Part shown: one piece after another, positions 46,570-58,894 of the stretch
Numbering within the stretch: position 1 is the stretch's first letter
Layout of the letters: the number at the start of each line of letters is the position of its first letter
Assembly (NCBI GenBank): GCA_017654935.2
Contig: CM065682.1
Span: 35,950,441-36,014,440, forward strand
Reading direction: 5' to 3'
DNA: 64,000 nt
Origin: Phymorhynchus buccinoides
Taxonomy: Eukaryota; Mollusca; Gastropoda; Neogastropoda; Raphitomidae
Notes under the pieces: model-generated
The model's database searches: none
Told to the model about the DNA's origin: nothing
The model's input: only the letters and a program-made list of their open reading frames with translations
Program-made: the position numbers and the translations under genes

Positions 46570-47470
46570 AAGGTACCCCCGGCCACTCTCTCGACCAAAG
46601 AGATTTTTAACAGCTGGTGATGAGGAAGGTCGATGTCACCAAATGCCAAATAATCCTCTTTGCTAATTGGCTTAAGGCTGTGTCAGACCAATTGACATCT
46701 GATAAACTATAGAACACCTAGGCTAGGCTACATCAAAATTTTATGTTCTGCATAGTTGTGCGGGGATTGTCTTTACTGAGCCATGGCAAGCTCCTAGCAT
46801 AACATCATCAGTCCCCAAAATCCTCCGAAGTCGGAGTGTGGCTGCTCACGTGGCGGGGTAATCAAAAACGGTCACACACGTAATGTTCTCATCCCTAGCT
46901 GGTGCATTTGTACCATAGTGTTCAAGTGCTTCAGCTGTTGGGATGATCCCTTGAGTCTTTAAGCCAGGGTAAGACAGTGACAACAATTACCACAACAACA
47001 TCCTCTTCAGTGTTGCAAATGCTTCTTAGTTTTGGATTCACTGCCTGTCATTTACAAAAGATTAACAATTTACTATGATTTTCCACTTCGAAATTCAAAA
47101 TGTGGCATGGATTATGGATCCAAGGTACGCAAACGTAGGGGAAGACGGGGTAAAAAGCGCATAGGCGGGTAAGAAGCCCACCCCAATTATCTCATGAAAT
47201 AAAGAAAATTTCAGTCAAATTTGCCCATGAGACGAATGCTAGACATTAACGCTCGTCTCATGGGCAAAATGAGAATGAAATTTGCTTCTTTTCATGAGAT
47301 AATTGGGGTGGGCTTCTTACCCGCCCATGCGCTTTTTACCCCGTCTTCCCCTATACCTTTGAGAAGCGTTCAATGAATGGACCAGTGAAACTGGGCTGAC
47401 CCATGCAGGCCCTCAACTCTAATGAGCATTTGCACTTCCAATTTCATCACATTCAAGGGTGTGGAAGTGG
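46570..47470. repeat. Dispersed repeat, also at 14760-15090 and 20340-20660
   Basis: Shared blocks include GGGCTGAAC(C/A)TGCAGGCCCTC (approximately), CTCTAATGAG, CAAGGGTGTGGAAGTGGTG and GGGGACAGTATTTGATA. Here it is interrupted by MITE copy A; its right part resumes at about 47870-48010. Confidence 0.7.
47138..47351. mobile_element. 214-bp palindromic MITE, copy A
   Basis: Starts GGGGAAGACGGGGTAAAAAG and ends with its complement, flanked by TA dinucleotides; almost the whole element folds back on itself around a central GAGACGA...TCGTCTC hairpin. TA target use suggests Tc1/mariner-type mobilisation. The host repeat has an unoccupied copy at about 20540-20660. Confidence 0.8.
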
Positions 47471-47479
47471 TGATGAAAA

Positions 47480-47606
47480 TCCGTTTAACGTCCTCCGGTC
47501 TGAAACAGACACATATGGGACATTAGTAGATATAAAGATGGTGGGAACGATCCTGGAGGCAATGCCCGGAGGCAATGCAACTCCAGGAAAGTCCCGAATT
47601 TTTAAC
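47480..47606 (+). repeat. SINE-like repeat family 2, copy 1
   Basis: Shares ACAGACACATATGGGACATT, GGAGGCAATGCCCGGAGGCA and AAAGTCCCGA with 50698-50830. It interrupts the dispersed repeat at GTGGAAGTGGTG and is itself followed by MITE copy B. Confidence 0.75.
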
Positions 47607-47610
47607 GATA

Positions 47611-47824
47611 GGGGAAGACGGGGTAAAAAGCGCATGGGCGGGTAAGAAGCCCACCCCAATTATCTCATGAAATGAAGCAAATTTCAGTCTCATTTTGCCC
47701 ATGAGACGAGCGTTAATGTCTAGCATTCGTCTCATGGGCAAATTTGACTGACATTTTCTTTATTTCATGAGATAATTGGGGTGGGCTTCTTACCCGCCCA
47801 TGCGCTTTTTACCCCGTCTTCCCC
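47611..47824. mobile_element. 214-bp palindromic MITE, copy B
   Basis: Same length and ends as copy A, TA on both sides. Its centre is in opposite orientation relative to copy A. It is inserted next to a SINE-like repeat (47480-47606). Confidence 0.8.
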
Positions 47825-48589
47825 TATGACGGGTAATGGTACGTGTAGAACGTATACTACGTATTATAGAGGGACGACGGAAGTAGACGGAATTGGGGTG
47901 CAACTGACAGACAGACCGTTTTACTAGACACAGGGGACATGTGGGGAAGGGGGGAAGGGCAGAAGAAAAGGGCATGGGGACAGTATTTGATACTTTAAGT
48001 TCTGATGCTAAAACTAGTTATGGCCGTTCTTATACAGGACGTTCTCATTCTCCCCAAGGGTTGCGGTGGAATGGAACTGTCTTCAACCAGAGGCAATTAT
48101 AGCAACTTCAATAGGAAGATCCGCAAGATGATTATTTTTACGTCCCCACGGCAAACCCCAACAACCGATCCCAGGGATCGGGTCTTTTTCGCCAGAAAAG
48201 CTCTGCCTCGCGGTGGCTCGCACAACAGGGAACCAAGAAGGGCGAACCGTCTCTCTCGCGGCCAGCTGTGATTCACTTTTGAAATGCGGCACGCGCTCTT
48301 GGTGATGAGATTAACATCAGCGGAGACCCGGCTTAACGTCAGATACCCTTATGGACGGTATTCCTGAAGATTGGGTCTTCTTGTTGATGATCGAGGTGAT
48401 GATGGTGATAAGGAGGGGTCGCCTGGGTCGTACTGGTATAGCTCCCCTAGTGTAGGCTTGGTGAACCGAGATGGGGGGGGGGGGGGTGGTGTAACGGTCC
48501 TATAGGACCTCTACCGCAGCGCCCCCATTATCTGGTTGCCGCTCGTCTTGACTTAATTGAAAAACACCGACTTTATACGTCCAAGGTCT

Positions 48590-48697
48590 ATGTCCTTGAT
48601 CTCAACCTTGACCTTCATCGGTACCCAATATTTGGAATCACCATGAGCCAATGAACCCCCATACCAAGTTTGAACATTCAAAGCCCATAACGATGTG

Positions 48698-48744
<47 letters not shown>

Positions 48745-50660
48745 CTCAAGAAGAAATGTTGGTTTTCAAGGTCAAATTTCAAGGTCAAAGGTCAACACAG
48801 TTTGGTGCCCCGCGATGCATCACCACACACGATTTGAAGTAATTCTGTCCACCAGTTATTGAGATACAGCTCAATGGTAAAAAATGTTTCTGGGACCATT
48901 TGTGTACCATGTACAACAACACACAAAATTTGAAGTTACAGTTACGAGTTACAGGCACGAACACACATGCACACACACACACACACACACACATCCCAAC
49001 TATTTGTTGTTGTTGTCTTACCCTGGCTTAAAGACTCCAGGGATCGTCCCAACAGCCGAAGCACTTCAGTGAACACTGACACAAATGAAGGGAAACCGAA
49101 ATTTCCTTCTTTGCGCTATATATTTCTTGTCCAAGCTGTATCTCGTGAACTAGAAGTAGAACTAGAAGGCAGAATCCCTTCAAATTTTGTGTGAGGATGT
49201 GAGACTAACTGTGTAACACATTCGTACATAAATTATCCCTCGGAAATACAATGTCGCCGAGCGGCAGACATGTTTCCGGGTTTTTTCCCCCTCCTATATC
49301 TCGTTTTTGTTGTCCTTTGCCGATCTACGATCGCAAAGGAGTCTAAATTCGGTCGTGTATGTTGTTTTTTCCTGTTTTTTCCCCCGGTCTGTCCCAAGGA
49401 TATCGCCCGAACCACCTGACATAATCACTTCAAACTTTGTGCGTCAGCATGAGAGGAATGCATCCGCGCATAACAAATATTGCCGTCGTGACCTTGGCGT
49501 ATGACCTTCAATATTTAAGGGGCCATAACTGACTTCCACACCGTTGGTCTTAGTCTTCAAATTTGGCATGTAGGTACTTTGGCTTATGGCTGTTCTGATG
49601 ATAGCATACTGATCAAGGTCAAGGTCAGGGAGATCGGTAGGCCTTGAAAGTGGTAGGGGTCTAAAAATTGGGTTTTAAAACCATCTACTAACAACATTTT
49701 TACTTGACAGAAGCGCTTCAGATTGTGTGTGGTACTGTATAACGTAGAGTAGAAAACATCCGAGCATAAATTATTGCCATGCTGCTGTACCGTGTCCTTG
49801 AAGTGTGACCTTGAAAACCGAAATTTCCTTCTTTGCACTATATATTTCTTGTCCAAGCTGTATTTCATAAATTAGAAGACAGAATCCCTTCAAATTTTGT
49901 GTGAGGATGTGAGACTAACAGCTAGTGTAACACTTTCGTACATAAATTATTCCTCGGCAATACAATGTCGCCGAGCGGCAGACATGTTTCCGTTTTTCTT
50001 CACCCTCATATATCTCGTGAAATACTGTATATAGAATCACTCCAAATTTTGTGTTGGGTGTAAAAAGAAGAGTAGAAGACATTGCAGTACAAATTATGCC
50101 ATGTGGGATTTTAATGTCGCAGAGCGGCAGACATGTCTCTGGGCTAAGGGTGTACACCCAATTGATTAAGGGTGTACACCCCACTAATTAAGGGTGTACA
50201 TCCCGGTAAAGGAGGGGGCCTAATACTAAAAGACTGACATCGTAGCACAAAATGTGCCACGTGGGGCTTAAATGTCGCCTAGCGGAAGACATGTCTCAGT
50301 GTTAAGGGTGTACATCCCACCAATTAAGGGTGTGCATCCCGGAAACGATTTGCACCCAGTCAAGGGTGTGTAGGTGCATCACCCAAATGACACAAGGAGG
50401 ACGGGGACCTAAGGTGTGAGGGGCAAGGGAGGTACAGGCACAGGGCGTAGCCGGCAAAGGACATATCTGCCGCCCGGCGATGCCCTTGTTTTTCATTTCT
50501 TTTCTGTCTGTCCCATGGATATCTCCCGAAACACTTGACAGAATCGCTTCAAATTTGGTGTGGTGGTGTGTCACCATGAGAGGAAGGCATCCGCGCATAA
50601 ATTATCGCCATGGTGACCTTGACCTTGGCGTATGACCTTGAAAACCGAAAATCTTAAAGG
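48590..50660 (+). repeat. Modular repeat field with duplicated ~200-bp segment
   Basis: 49080-49300 and 49816-50020 are near-identical copies (CTTGTCCAAGCTGTAT, GAGGATGTGAGACTAAC, CCGAGCGGCAGACATGTTTC). The last motif recurs at 50105 and 50275. AAGGGTGTACA(C/T)CCC recurs at 50147-50340. Several GACCTT direct repeats are present, and (TA)n at 48700-48740. Confidence 0.8.
48696..48740. repeat. (TA)n microsatellite
   Basis: About 45 bp of pure TA. Confidence 0.98.
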
Positions 50661-50697
50661 GGCCATAACTTTGACGACTCTAAGAGAGAGAGAGAGA

Positions 50698-50830
50698 ATG
50701 GAGTTTTACGTCCTCTTGGTCTGAATCAGACACATATGGGACATTTGTAAATACAAATATGGTGGGAACAATACTGGAGGCAATGCCCGGAGGCAGTACG
50801 AAACCAGTAAAGTCCCGATTTTTTTTATTA
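50698..50830 (+). repeat. SINE-like repeat family 2, copy 2
   Basis: Same blocks as 47480-47606, ending in an A/T-rich tract. Confidence 0.75.
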
Positions 50831-50839
50831 ATACAGATA

Positions 50840-53340
50840 GCTGTAGCGGTGACCACGCCTCGGTTAAACCTCATCGGCTATGGCACCGCCACAAGTAGAG
50901 ATTCGGGACGACTCTAAGACCAAACTAGAAACAGTTTTATACCAGTCTCCATCTCTCTGCTGAACGAATGAATGTGTTTCTGAGTGAATGGCAGTATGTG
51001 TGTGCTAAACGATCTTGGCGAGTGATAGAGAAGTGTGCTCTCTCTCCACCCCCCCCCCCCCCTCTCTCTCGCATCCTCCCTCTTTCTTCCCCCTCTACCT
51101 CTCTCTCTGGATGAGCGAGTGTGCATGCTGGGTGAGGGAAGGGTGTGCGCATGCGCATTTTCTATTGTTTGTTGCGCTGTTGTTGATATTTGATTATAAC
51201 TGGATTCATTTTATGTGATGTGTATGACTTCTTTCAACAACAAAAAGTATTACTGGTTTAGTACTTAATTAATTAATGATGTGATAATAATATTCTAAAA
51301 TATATTTGGTAATAACTGGAATTGCATTTTATGACGTTGAGTTGCTATTTTATTGTATTTCTTGTTTTAGTACTTAATGATGTCACAATAATATTCCCTT
51401 TTTACATGCATTTATCATATGAAATTGTATGTGTTTCCTGGTCTTAGTATATTCCTCTCTCCCTCCCCCTCTCCCCTCTTTCTCTGCCTCCCCTTCCCTC
51501 TCTTTCCGTCTCTGCGTGTAGGACTATCATCTTTAAACTCTTATTTGGTAGTATCGAAGTGGTTTGTTTTTTTAATGTGATATGTTCTTTTCCATTTTAT
51601 CCCATCGCTTTTATATGATGTATTATGTTATAATTAGGTCTATATTATTATATAATTATGAGATTACAGATGCATTGTTATAGTAAAAAAAAAGATTCTT
51701 CTCCATTTTATGTTATTTAAAATTCTATGTGTTTGTTTTGTTATAATGTGAACTTTTCGTTCAATTTTGACACGAAAGTACACCATAGGCCTAAACCTGG
51801 TTGGGATGAATGACTAAGGAATAAGTGGTTATTCAATTTCAGGTGGTAATATGTAAAATTCGACAATGAGAAACATAAGGAAGTAGATCCTTTTTCTGAT
51901 CAACCAATCAGAAAAACAGGAAGTCTGGCTTGATGATTAATTTTATTATTAAATTAACTTAATTGCAGCAAATAATAATTGAATATACGTTGGAATGTTA
52001 TCTTTATGTTGTTGATCAGGAAATAGACGAAAATGGTAGTTTAATTTTGACTATGAGGTGTTAAAGTTTACATGTGTTGGAGAATTGACCAATAGATAAT
52101 CAGGTCATTACAAGTCTTTGTAGGGTAGGCTATATAAGTTGTAGCCCTACGCAAAATCAGTCTCTTTCAACCAAAAGTAAAAGTAAGGAACTAATCTTAT
52201 ACCCCCCCCCTCCCCCCCCCCCCCCCCCCAAGTATACCGAGCGCTGGTCTCCCTTTTTAAGGTTGAGAACCTCCGGGTGTCTACTCCCCGCCCCCCCCCC
52301 CCCCCAAGTGGTCCGTGAGCCGACCTCCCACAGGAGGCGGCGGTCCCAGTGTTGGGGGTGACGCGAGGATGTCTTGCGTATCCCCCCTTCAGTGGGCCTG
52401 CCCTCACTTGGTGTGCTGAGATCCTCCGGATCACTCCCCCTCCCCTCCCCCCACCCGCCCCCCCTTCTCCTTATTTCTTCAAGCAGAACCCTAATGCCCC
52501 ACATGGCCGAAAGGCCAAAGAGGGCGTAAAACATTTCTTCTTCAAAATCAGTCTCTCTGACCTGCTATCTCGATCACTACCTGTACATCCTCCTATTGGG
52601 AGCGATCATCCTTGTTGGGCTGTGTGTTCTGCTGAGCTTGAAATAAACACCAAATAAACCACTCCATGTGGCCCTGTGGTTAATTGGAGAGAAAGAGATC
52701 TCTAAGTTCCTTCCCCTCCTCTACAACCCTGCAAAACACCCTTACCCCCCCTTTCTACCCTTTCAACAGTTTATTTAATATTATCTTCTTAAATGTATGG
52801 GATTTTATGCCGTGCCACAACATAATTTCTCTTTTGAGATAATAAAGTATTCTTGAGTCTAAAACTTCCACACCGTTGGTCTTATTTTAGAGTCTTCAAA
52901 TTTTGTGATTGTTCATTTTTGAGTGTCAATAAATACCTTCACTAGCTAGTACCTTCAAAGCCAATGTTCCGGCTTAAAAACTATGCAGCAGGACACATAA
53001 GGTCGCCCATAAACAGCACCCAAATTTGCATGGATTTTCGCCAACTCGTCTTCAAGTTTCCGTCGGGTAAAGTTGTAGAAATGAATATGCTATTTTGTCA
53101 GATGCACTTTTTACAGGCTCAGCTGCAAACATGACTTTATTATTGACTTTCGTAAAATGACGTCGTTTGTCATATTAAAACTGCATGTTAAAAGCAGAAT
53201 GCCTGATGTTTTTTATGATATAAATGTTATGCCTGTGTGGACAAAAACAAGCCTATGGCACCCTTTAGAAAACTTTTCCGCTAAAGCGTTGCAATGGATA
53301 AGCAAAAGTCAAAATTCATCTCCCCTGGCACTTTCGCTTA
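50840..53340. other. Gene-free stretch, AT-rich with C-rich blocks
   Basis: 51.2-52.15 kb is AT-rich with nothing recognisable. 52.15-52.65 kb is C/G-rich, with ORFs produced by C runs. 53.0-53.3 kb is unique DNA without coding signal. Confidence 0.6.
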
Positions 53341-53345
53341 TCCGT

Positions 53346-53560
53346 CGTCGACTGTATTGAACTTATTGCAAAAACTAATAGCTTATAATAATAATAGAAT
53401 TGGGATTATGCTATTTATATTTCCTCAGTCTTTTTTAATACAAGTTATTAGTTTTGGCAATAAGTTACATAATATGTCAATGGGTTATCTGGAGATAGTC
53501 TGTTTTGACTCTAAGCCATCAAATATATTTGTGATAGTCCGTTTCGACTCTAATCTATCA
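53346..53560. mobile_element. Palindromic MITE, copy 2
   Basis: Shares ATACAAGTTATTAGTTTTGG and the GTCAATGG...AGTC(T/C)GTTTTGACTC segment with 35251-35497; its left arm is more decayed. Confidence 0.6.
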
Positions 53561-53825
53561 AATGTATTTGTTGTATTGTACAATAACAATTATCTTACAA
53601 TGGAATGTGAAATGAAACCAGCTTCAAAAATAAATCAACAACCCCCCCCCCCCCCCCCCCAATGAGTTATCACAGAATATTATGTGACATGTTGGGTAGT
53701 AGGGAAAGAAAGGGGGAGAGGCAGGGGGAGGGGAGACAATCTCTCTTCTTCCTTTGCCACACTCCCAGCTCGGGTCAACGTTTTTTATTTGGAATATACC
53801 AGTAAGAAAAGAAAAGCATAGCAAA

Positions 53826-55136
53826 TCTAACGCTTGGTACAAATGTACAATATGCAACCTAACATTTGGTACAAGCGTACAATATACAACCTAACACTTG
53901 GTACAAGCGTACAATATGCAACCTAACATTTGGTACAAGCGTACAATATACAACCTAACATTTGGTACAAGCGTACAATATACAACCTAACACTTGGTAC
54001 AAGGGTACAATATACAACCTAACACTTGGTACAAGGGTACAATATACAACCTAACACTTGGTACAAGCGTACAATATACAACCTAACACTTGGTACAAGG
54101 GTACAATATACAACCTAACACTTGGTACAAGCGTACAATATACAACCTAACACTTGGTACAAGGGTACAATATACAACCTAACACTTGGTACAAGTGTAC
54201 AATATACAACCTAACACTTGGTACAAGGGTACAATATACAACCTAACACTTGGTACAAGTGTACAATATACAACCTAACACTTGGTACAAGGGTACAATA
54301 TACAACCTAACACTTGGTACAAGGGTACAATATACAACCTAACACTTGGTACAAGGGTACAATATACAACCTAACACTTGGTACAAGGGTACAATATACA
54401 ACCTAACACTTGGTACAAGGGTACAATATACAACCTAACACTTGGTACAAGGGTACAATATACAACCTAACACTTGGTACAAGGGTACAATATACAATCT
54501 AACACTTGGTACAAGGGTACAATATACAACCTAACACTTGGTACAAGCGTACAATATACAACCTAACACTTGGTACAAGGGTACAATATACAATCTAACA
54601 CTTGGTACAAGGGTACAATATACAACCTAACACTTGGTACAAGGGTACAATATACAATCTAACACTTGGTACAAGGGTACAATATACAACCTAACACTTG
54701 GTACAAGGGTACAATATACAACCTAACACTTGGTACAAGGGTACAATATACAATCTAACACTTGGTACAAGGGTACAATATACAACCTAACACTTGGTAC
54801 AAGCGTACAATATACAACCTAACACTTGGTACAAGGGTACAATATACAACCTAACACTTGGTACAAGCGTACAATATACAACCTAACACTTGGTACAAGT
54901 GTACAATATACAACCTAACACTTGGTACAAGTGTACAATATACAACCTAACACTTGGTACAAAGGTACAATATACAACCTAACACTTGGTACAAGGGTAC
55001 AATATACAACCTAACACTTGGTACAAGCGTACAATATACAACCTAACACTTGGTACAAGGGTACAATATACAACCTAACACTTGGTACAAGGGTACAATA
55101 TACAACCTAACACTTGGTACAAGCGTACAATATACA
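53826..55136 (+). repeat. 32-bp minisatellite, about 41 units
   Basis: The unit is ACAATATACAACCTAACACT followed by TGGTACAAGGGT, with variants at one site (AAGGGT, AAGCGT, AAGTGT). The left edge shows older ACATTTGG variants; the right edge is sharp against the LINE at 55137. Confidence 0.95.
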
Positions 55137-56760
55137 ACTACTCTAAACTAAATGTTGAAAAATTAATCGAAGAATTAACTAATATTGATAGGGATGAAAT
55201 TATAACCTAAGAATCTATTGATGATGCAGCTGAGAAATTCTCTGATCAACTCATATCTATTGCAAAGCTTTGTATGCCAGTAAAAGAGATTACGGTTAGC
55301 GAGCGTGATGCACAATGGATCACCATGGGAAAAAAAAAATGATAAAAAGAAAAAATAACATACACAAATTAGCCAAGCTTCTAAACTTTGATTGTTTCGT
55401 CGGATCCGTAATGACCTTACAGATAAAATTAGACAAAGAAAGGCAGAGTATGCATCAGTTGGACAGTCAAATTTCCTCTCTTAATAATCGCTTTGGAACA
55501 AGAGACTGGTGGAAACTAGTGAAAACATTTATATCAAAGAAAGGTCTGCCACAAGATGAAATTCCTCCCATTCAAGATAATTATTGAATTTATCACTCTT
55601 CTCAAGAAAAGGCTACTGTTTTCAATGAGTAGTTTGCTAATCAGTGTTCTCTAGACAAGGACGATGATGAGATCCCAAGATTAAATGAGTTTCGGGGATC
55701 TGCCAGACAGTTAGTTCTTACTAGAGATGCAGTGTTGGAGGCTCTGAAAAGTCTTGATCCAGGGAAGGTTGAAGGTCCTGACCTGGTCCATAACAAAATT
55801 CTAATTGCTGCTGCAGAGGTTATTAGCGAACCTTTGACCAACCTATTTAACCGTTCACTGACTGAATGTAGATTCCCTAAAGTGTGGAAAATAGCCCATA
55901 TTACACCTATATTCAAGAAAAGGGATAGGCAAAAATGTGAACATTATTGTCCCATTTCCATTATTAAGTTGCATAAGCAAGGTATTGGAAAATGTGTTCA
56001 AAAACATGTATTCAAGTACCTCTTAGATAGCAATCTTTTAACAACAGCACAGTCTGGTTTTATTCCACATGACTCCACTGCTTTTTAACTGTTGAGTATT
56101 TAAAAAAAAAATTTAGATTCCAAAACAACTGCACAAGAGATTTTCTTTGATGTCTTCAAGGCATTTGACAAAGTTTGGCACAAAGGATTGTTATATAAAC
56201 TTCATGCTCTTGGTATCCGAAGACAGCTGCTTGAGTGGTTTTCTGACTACCTAAGGGATCGAACCCAGACAGTTGTATTAAAAGGAAGTAAATCACCATA
56301 TCTCCCTGTGTTGGCGGGTGTCCCTCAAGGTTCTGTCCTCGGGCCACTACTTTTTGTTGTATATATAAACGATATTACAAATGATATTGAATCTATTATT
56401 ACATTTTTTGTGGATGATACCAGTGTGTACCTAGGATTAGAAAATGCTGACATAGGAACAGAAATTCTAAACTCGGATCTGGAAAAAATTAGAATATATG
56501 CAACTAAATGGAAAGTAAAATTTAACCAAACAAAAACTAAACTGATGACAATATCCAACCAAGCAATACCAAATCCACAACCCTTGATTTTCAATAATGA
56601 AGTTGTGCAGGAAACAAAGTCTCACAAGCATGTTGGGGTTATGACTCAGTCGAAAAGCACTTCTCACTATGTACAAATCATTTATTTTACCCCATTTTGA
56701 TTTTTTTGATGTTGTCTGGGATAACTGTACAAATAAGCCATGACTCTGGCAGGGTACAGG
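55137..56760 (+). pseudogene. Broken non-LTR reverse transcriptase (CR1/Jockey-like)
   Basis: Successive frames give EALKSLDPGKVEGPDLVHNK and PLTNLFNRSLTECRFPKVWK (about 55732-55920), FKAFDKVWHKGLLYKL (56155-56205), LAGVPQGSVLGPLLFVVYIN (about 56310-56370) and FVDDTS in place of the usual F/YADD box, then a thumb-like region to 56700. These are reverse transcriptase motifs A, B and C in order. At least two frameshifts and stops (56088, 56100s) inactivate it; no endonuclease is visible. Its left edge abuts the 32-bp minisatellite. Confidence 0.85.
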
Positions 56761-58230
56761 GGCAGAGCCCCGTCTGACGATTCAGGGGGGCAAGTTGAGA
56801 GAGAGAGAGAGATAACGAGACAGACAGACAGTTAAAATGATAGACAGAGACAGCCTGAGTCTGATAAGCCTTGTAAAATTATTACATTGCCTTTATAAAC
56901 TTCCAAGATAGTAGAACAACCAAGTTCAAAATGCCCCAAATCGCTTGTGGTCAATTTTTGTTGTTGATAAATTAAAAAAACACTGAAGTTCAGTTTCTGG
57001 TAAAATTAAAAATGAAAGAGTAGCACCAATGTAAATGTGATTACATAAGCAGGGTAGCATTGATGACTCAAACATGTGATGAATATAATGAACACACTTT
57101 AGCAACAATATAATGCATTTAGCACCACAAGCAGCAAAATGAAAAGAATGGGTTATCGAATACATAAAATTAAATCAACTGGGACAATTGTAACATCAAT
57201 TGCAATATGAATCTCTCTCTCAATGGTTGGTTTAACGTCTATTTAGGCGTAGCCTCTTATAGACAGAACAATATGAATTATGAACTAACATTGCAAATGA
57301 ATAATGGGCAAACCATCAAGAAAATTGTAGACATGGTATTATGATGAACTGCAACATTAAATGATGTGAGATTAGCATTCTGAGGCAATACAACACACAT
57401 GGAATAAAGAATTTTTAAAAAAAGCAAGCATTTGTGACACTACATCATAGAAAATGGGATACAAAATCAGCAAAAAAATTCAAGTGTCTTCTAACATGAA
57501 TTTAACATAATGAATGTTGCCGGGTTATCTCCCTCGCCAGTTGTAACCTGTCCAGAGACCATGGTATGTAATGACAACCAAGCAAAGAAATAAATACATG
57601 AAAAATGCACCTCAAGATTGATGACATAAATGGAAAAATACATTGATATGACAAATACATGACATAAAAGGCGGAATGACCACAGTCATGCGTTCATATC
57701 TTTGGTCATAATATGTTTTTAATAGCACAACTGAACACTCCGTTAAGGCGTGCCAGAGATGAGAAAAAAAGGAAATGTCAGTGTCAGCAGCTTCACTTGC
57801 ATTGGCATAAAGACCAAGGGAAATAACTCGGGTTCTGTCTTGAAACTTTTTACCTGGTTACTTCCCTTGTCACAACACTGTTGAGGTATTGACCCAAGGC
57901 CTATAAATAATAATAATAATAATGTGAATTTATATAGCGCTCTTTCTCACATGAGCTCAGTGCGCTTTACATTGATAACAAGAACATTAAAGGCAAACAA
58001 ATAATTAATCATTAGAAAGCAAAATAAGCACGATGCTGTTATGTACAGGATCGTCATATTTACTTCCTTATGGCACTGTTATCTTAGAAATTGACTACTA
58101 AGTTGCATAAAATATCAAGCATCACCACTATGATCTTACATTGATGAGAAATACATTCAGGGAGTCAAAGGAATTCTATAGAAAACAGGATTACAGAACG
58201 AAATACATGAGACATTCTAGCCTTCTCACA
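56760..58230. other. Gene-free stretch between LINE and hAT-like element
   Basis: AT-rich, with a short (GA)n tract near 56798, (AAT)n at 57905 and a common motif TTATATAGCGCTCTTTCTCA at 57930; no exon seen. Confidence 0.6.
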
Positions 58231-58244
58231 AAGTTCCTCTCTGG

Positions 58245-58894
58245 CAGACCTGCCTACTTGGAATTTTCCCAATCAGTAGCCCAGCCATCAATTTTTCAGT
58301 AGCATGGCAAATTTTTCCGTAGCATCCACAAACAACGGCAATCGATTTGTTCTTTTTCTGAGCCGAAACGCACTGCTTATGTTTCGCCGATTGAACGTGT
58401 TGACGGCAATCATCTCTACCGCCATGATTCACAGAGAAGTCCGCATGGCAGAGGTTGCACTGCAGCGAGCATGGTTCGCACGAGTCAACTTCTGACGATG
58501 CAAGGCCACTCCTCCGTGTAAGCTATTTTAAAAACTTGTGCGGCAGGCCGATGTTTTTTCCTTAGAACAAGATGGTGTGCCAGATGATTTTCTTTTTCTG
58601 ATTTTTGGGTTCGTTTTTTTTCGTTTGAAACATCTCCGGAATCGCTACTGCTGCTGGAGTCCGCCAATTTTTTCAGAGAAAGTAATAAGAACGCATGCGC
58701 AGTCACTTTGATAAAAACGGAAGTGACTAGGTTATCGCGCGTGACACAGCGTCTGCTCTTAGAAACAGACAAAACCGGGAACGGCATAAGCAAAAATAAA
58801 ATGCGGCGGCAATTTTGTTTTTTTTTTTCCGTAGTTCCGCAAAGCTTTATTTTTCGTAGCTGCTACGGCCAAATCGTAGCAGTAGGCAGGTCTG
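58245..58894 (-). mobile_element. hAT-like non-autonomous element with BED-type zinc finger
   Basis: Ends CAGACCTGCCTAC / GTAGGCAGGTCTG are perfect inverted repeats, flanked by the 6-bp direct repeat CTCTGG (58239-58244 and 58895-58900). On the minus strand it encodes CNLCHADFSVNHGGRDDCRQ followed by HVQSAKHKQ, a C-x2-C...H-x4-H finger like the BED-type domains at the N-terminus of hAT transposases. Upstream in a second frame lies LVLRKKHRPAAQVFKIAYTE, so a frameshift has occurred. No catalytic domain remains; 650 bp in total. Confidence 0.72.

Noticed and set aside
48005..48271. 88-codon plus-strand ORF in a GC-rich segment
   Set aside because: An alternative frame reads YGRSYTGRSHSPQGLRWNG and looks weakly retroelement-like, but stops and lack of domains prevent a call.
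52147..52657. ORFs of 95-125 codons rich in Gly and Pro
   Set aside because: Produced by long C/G runs; frames on both strands depend on homopolymer length.
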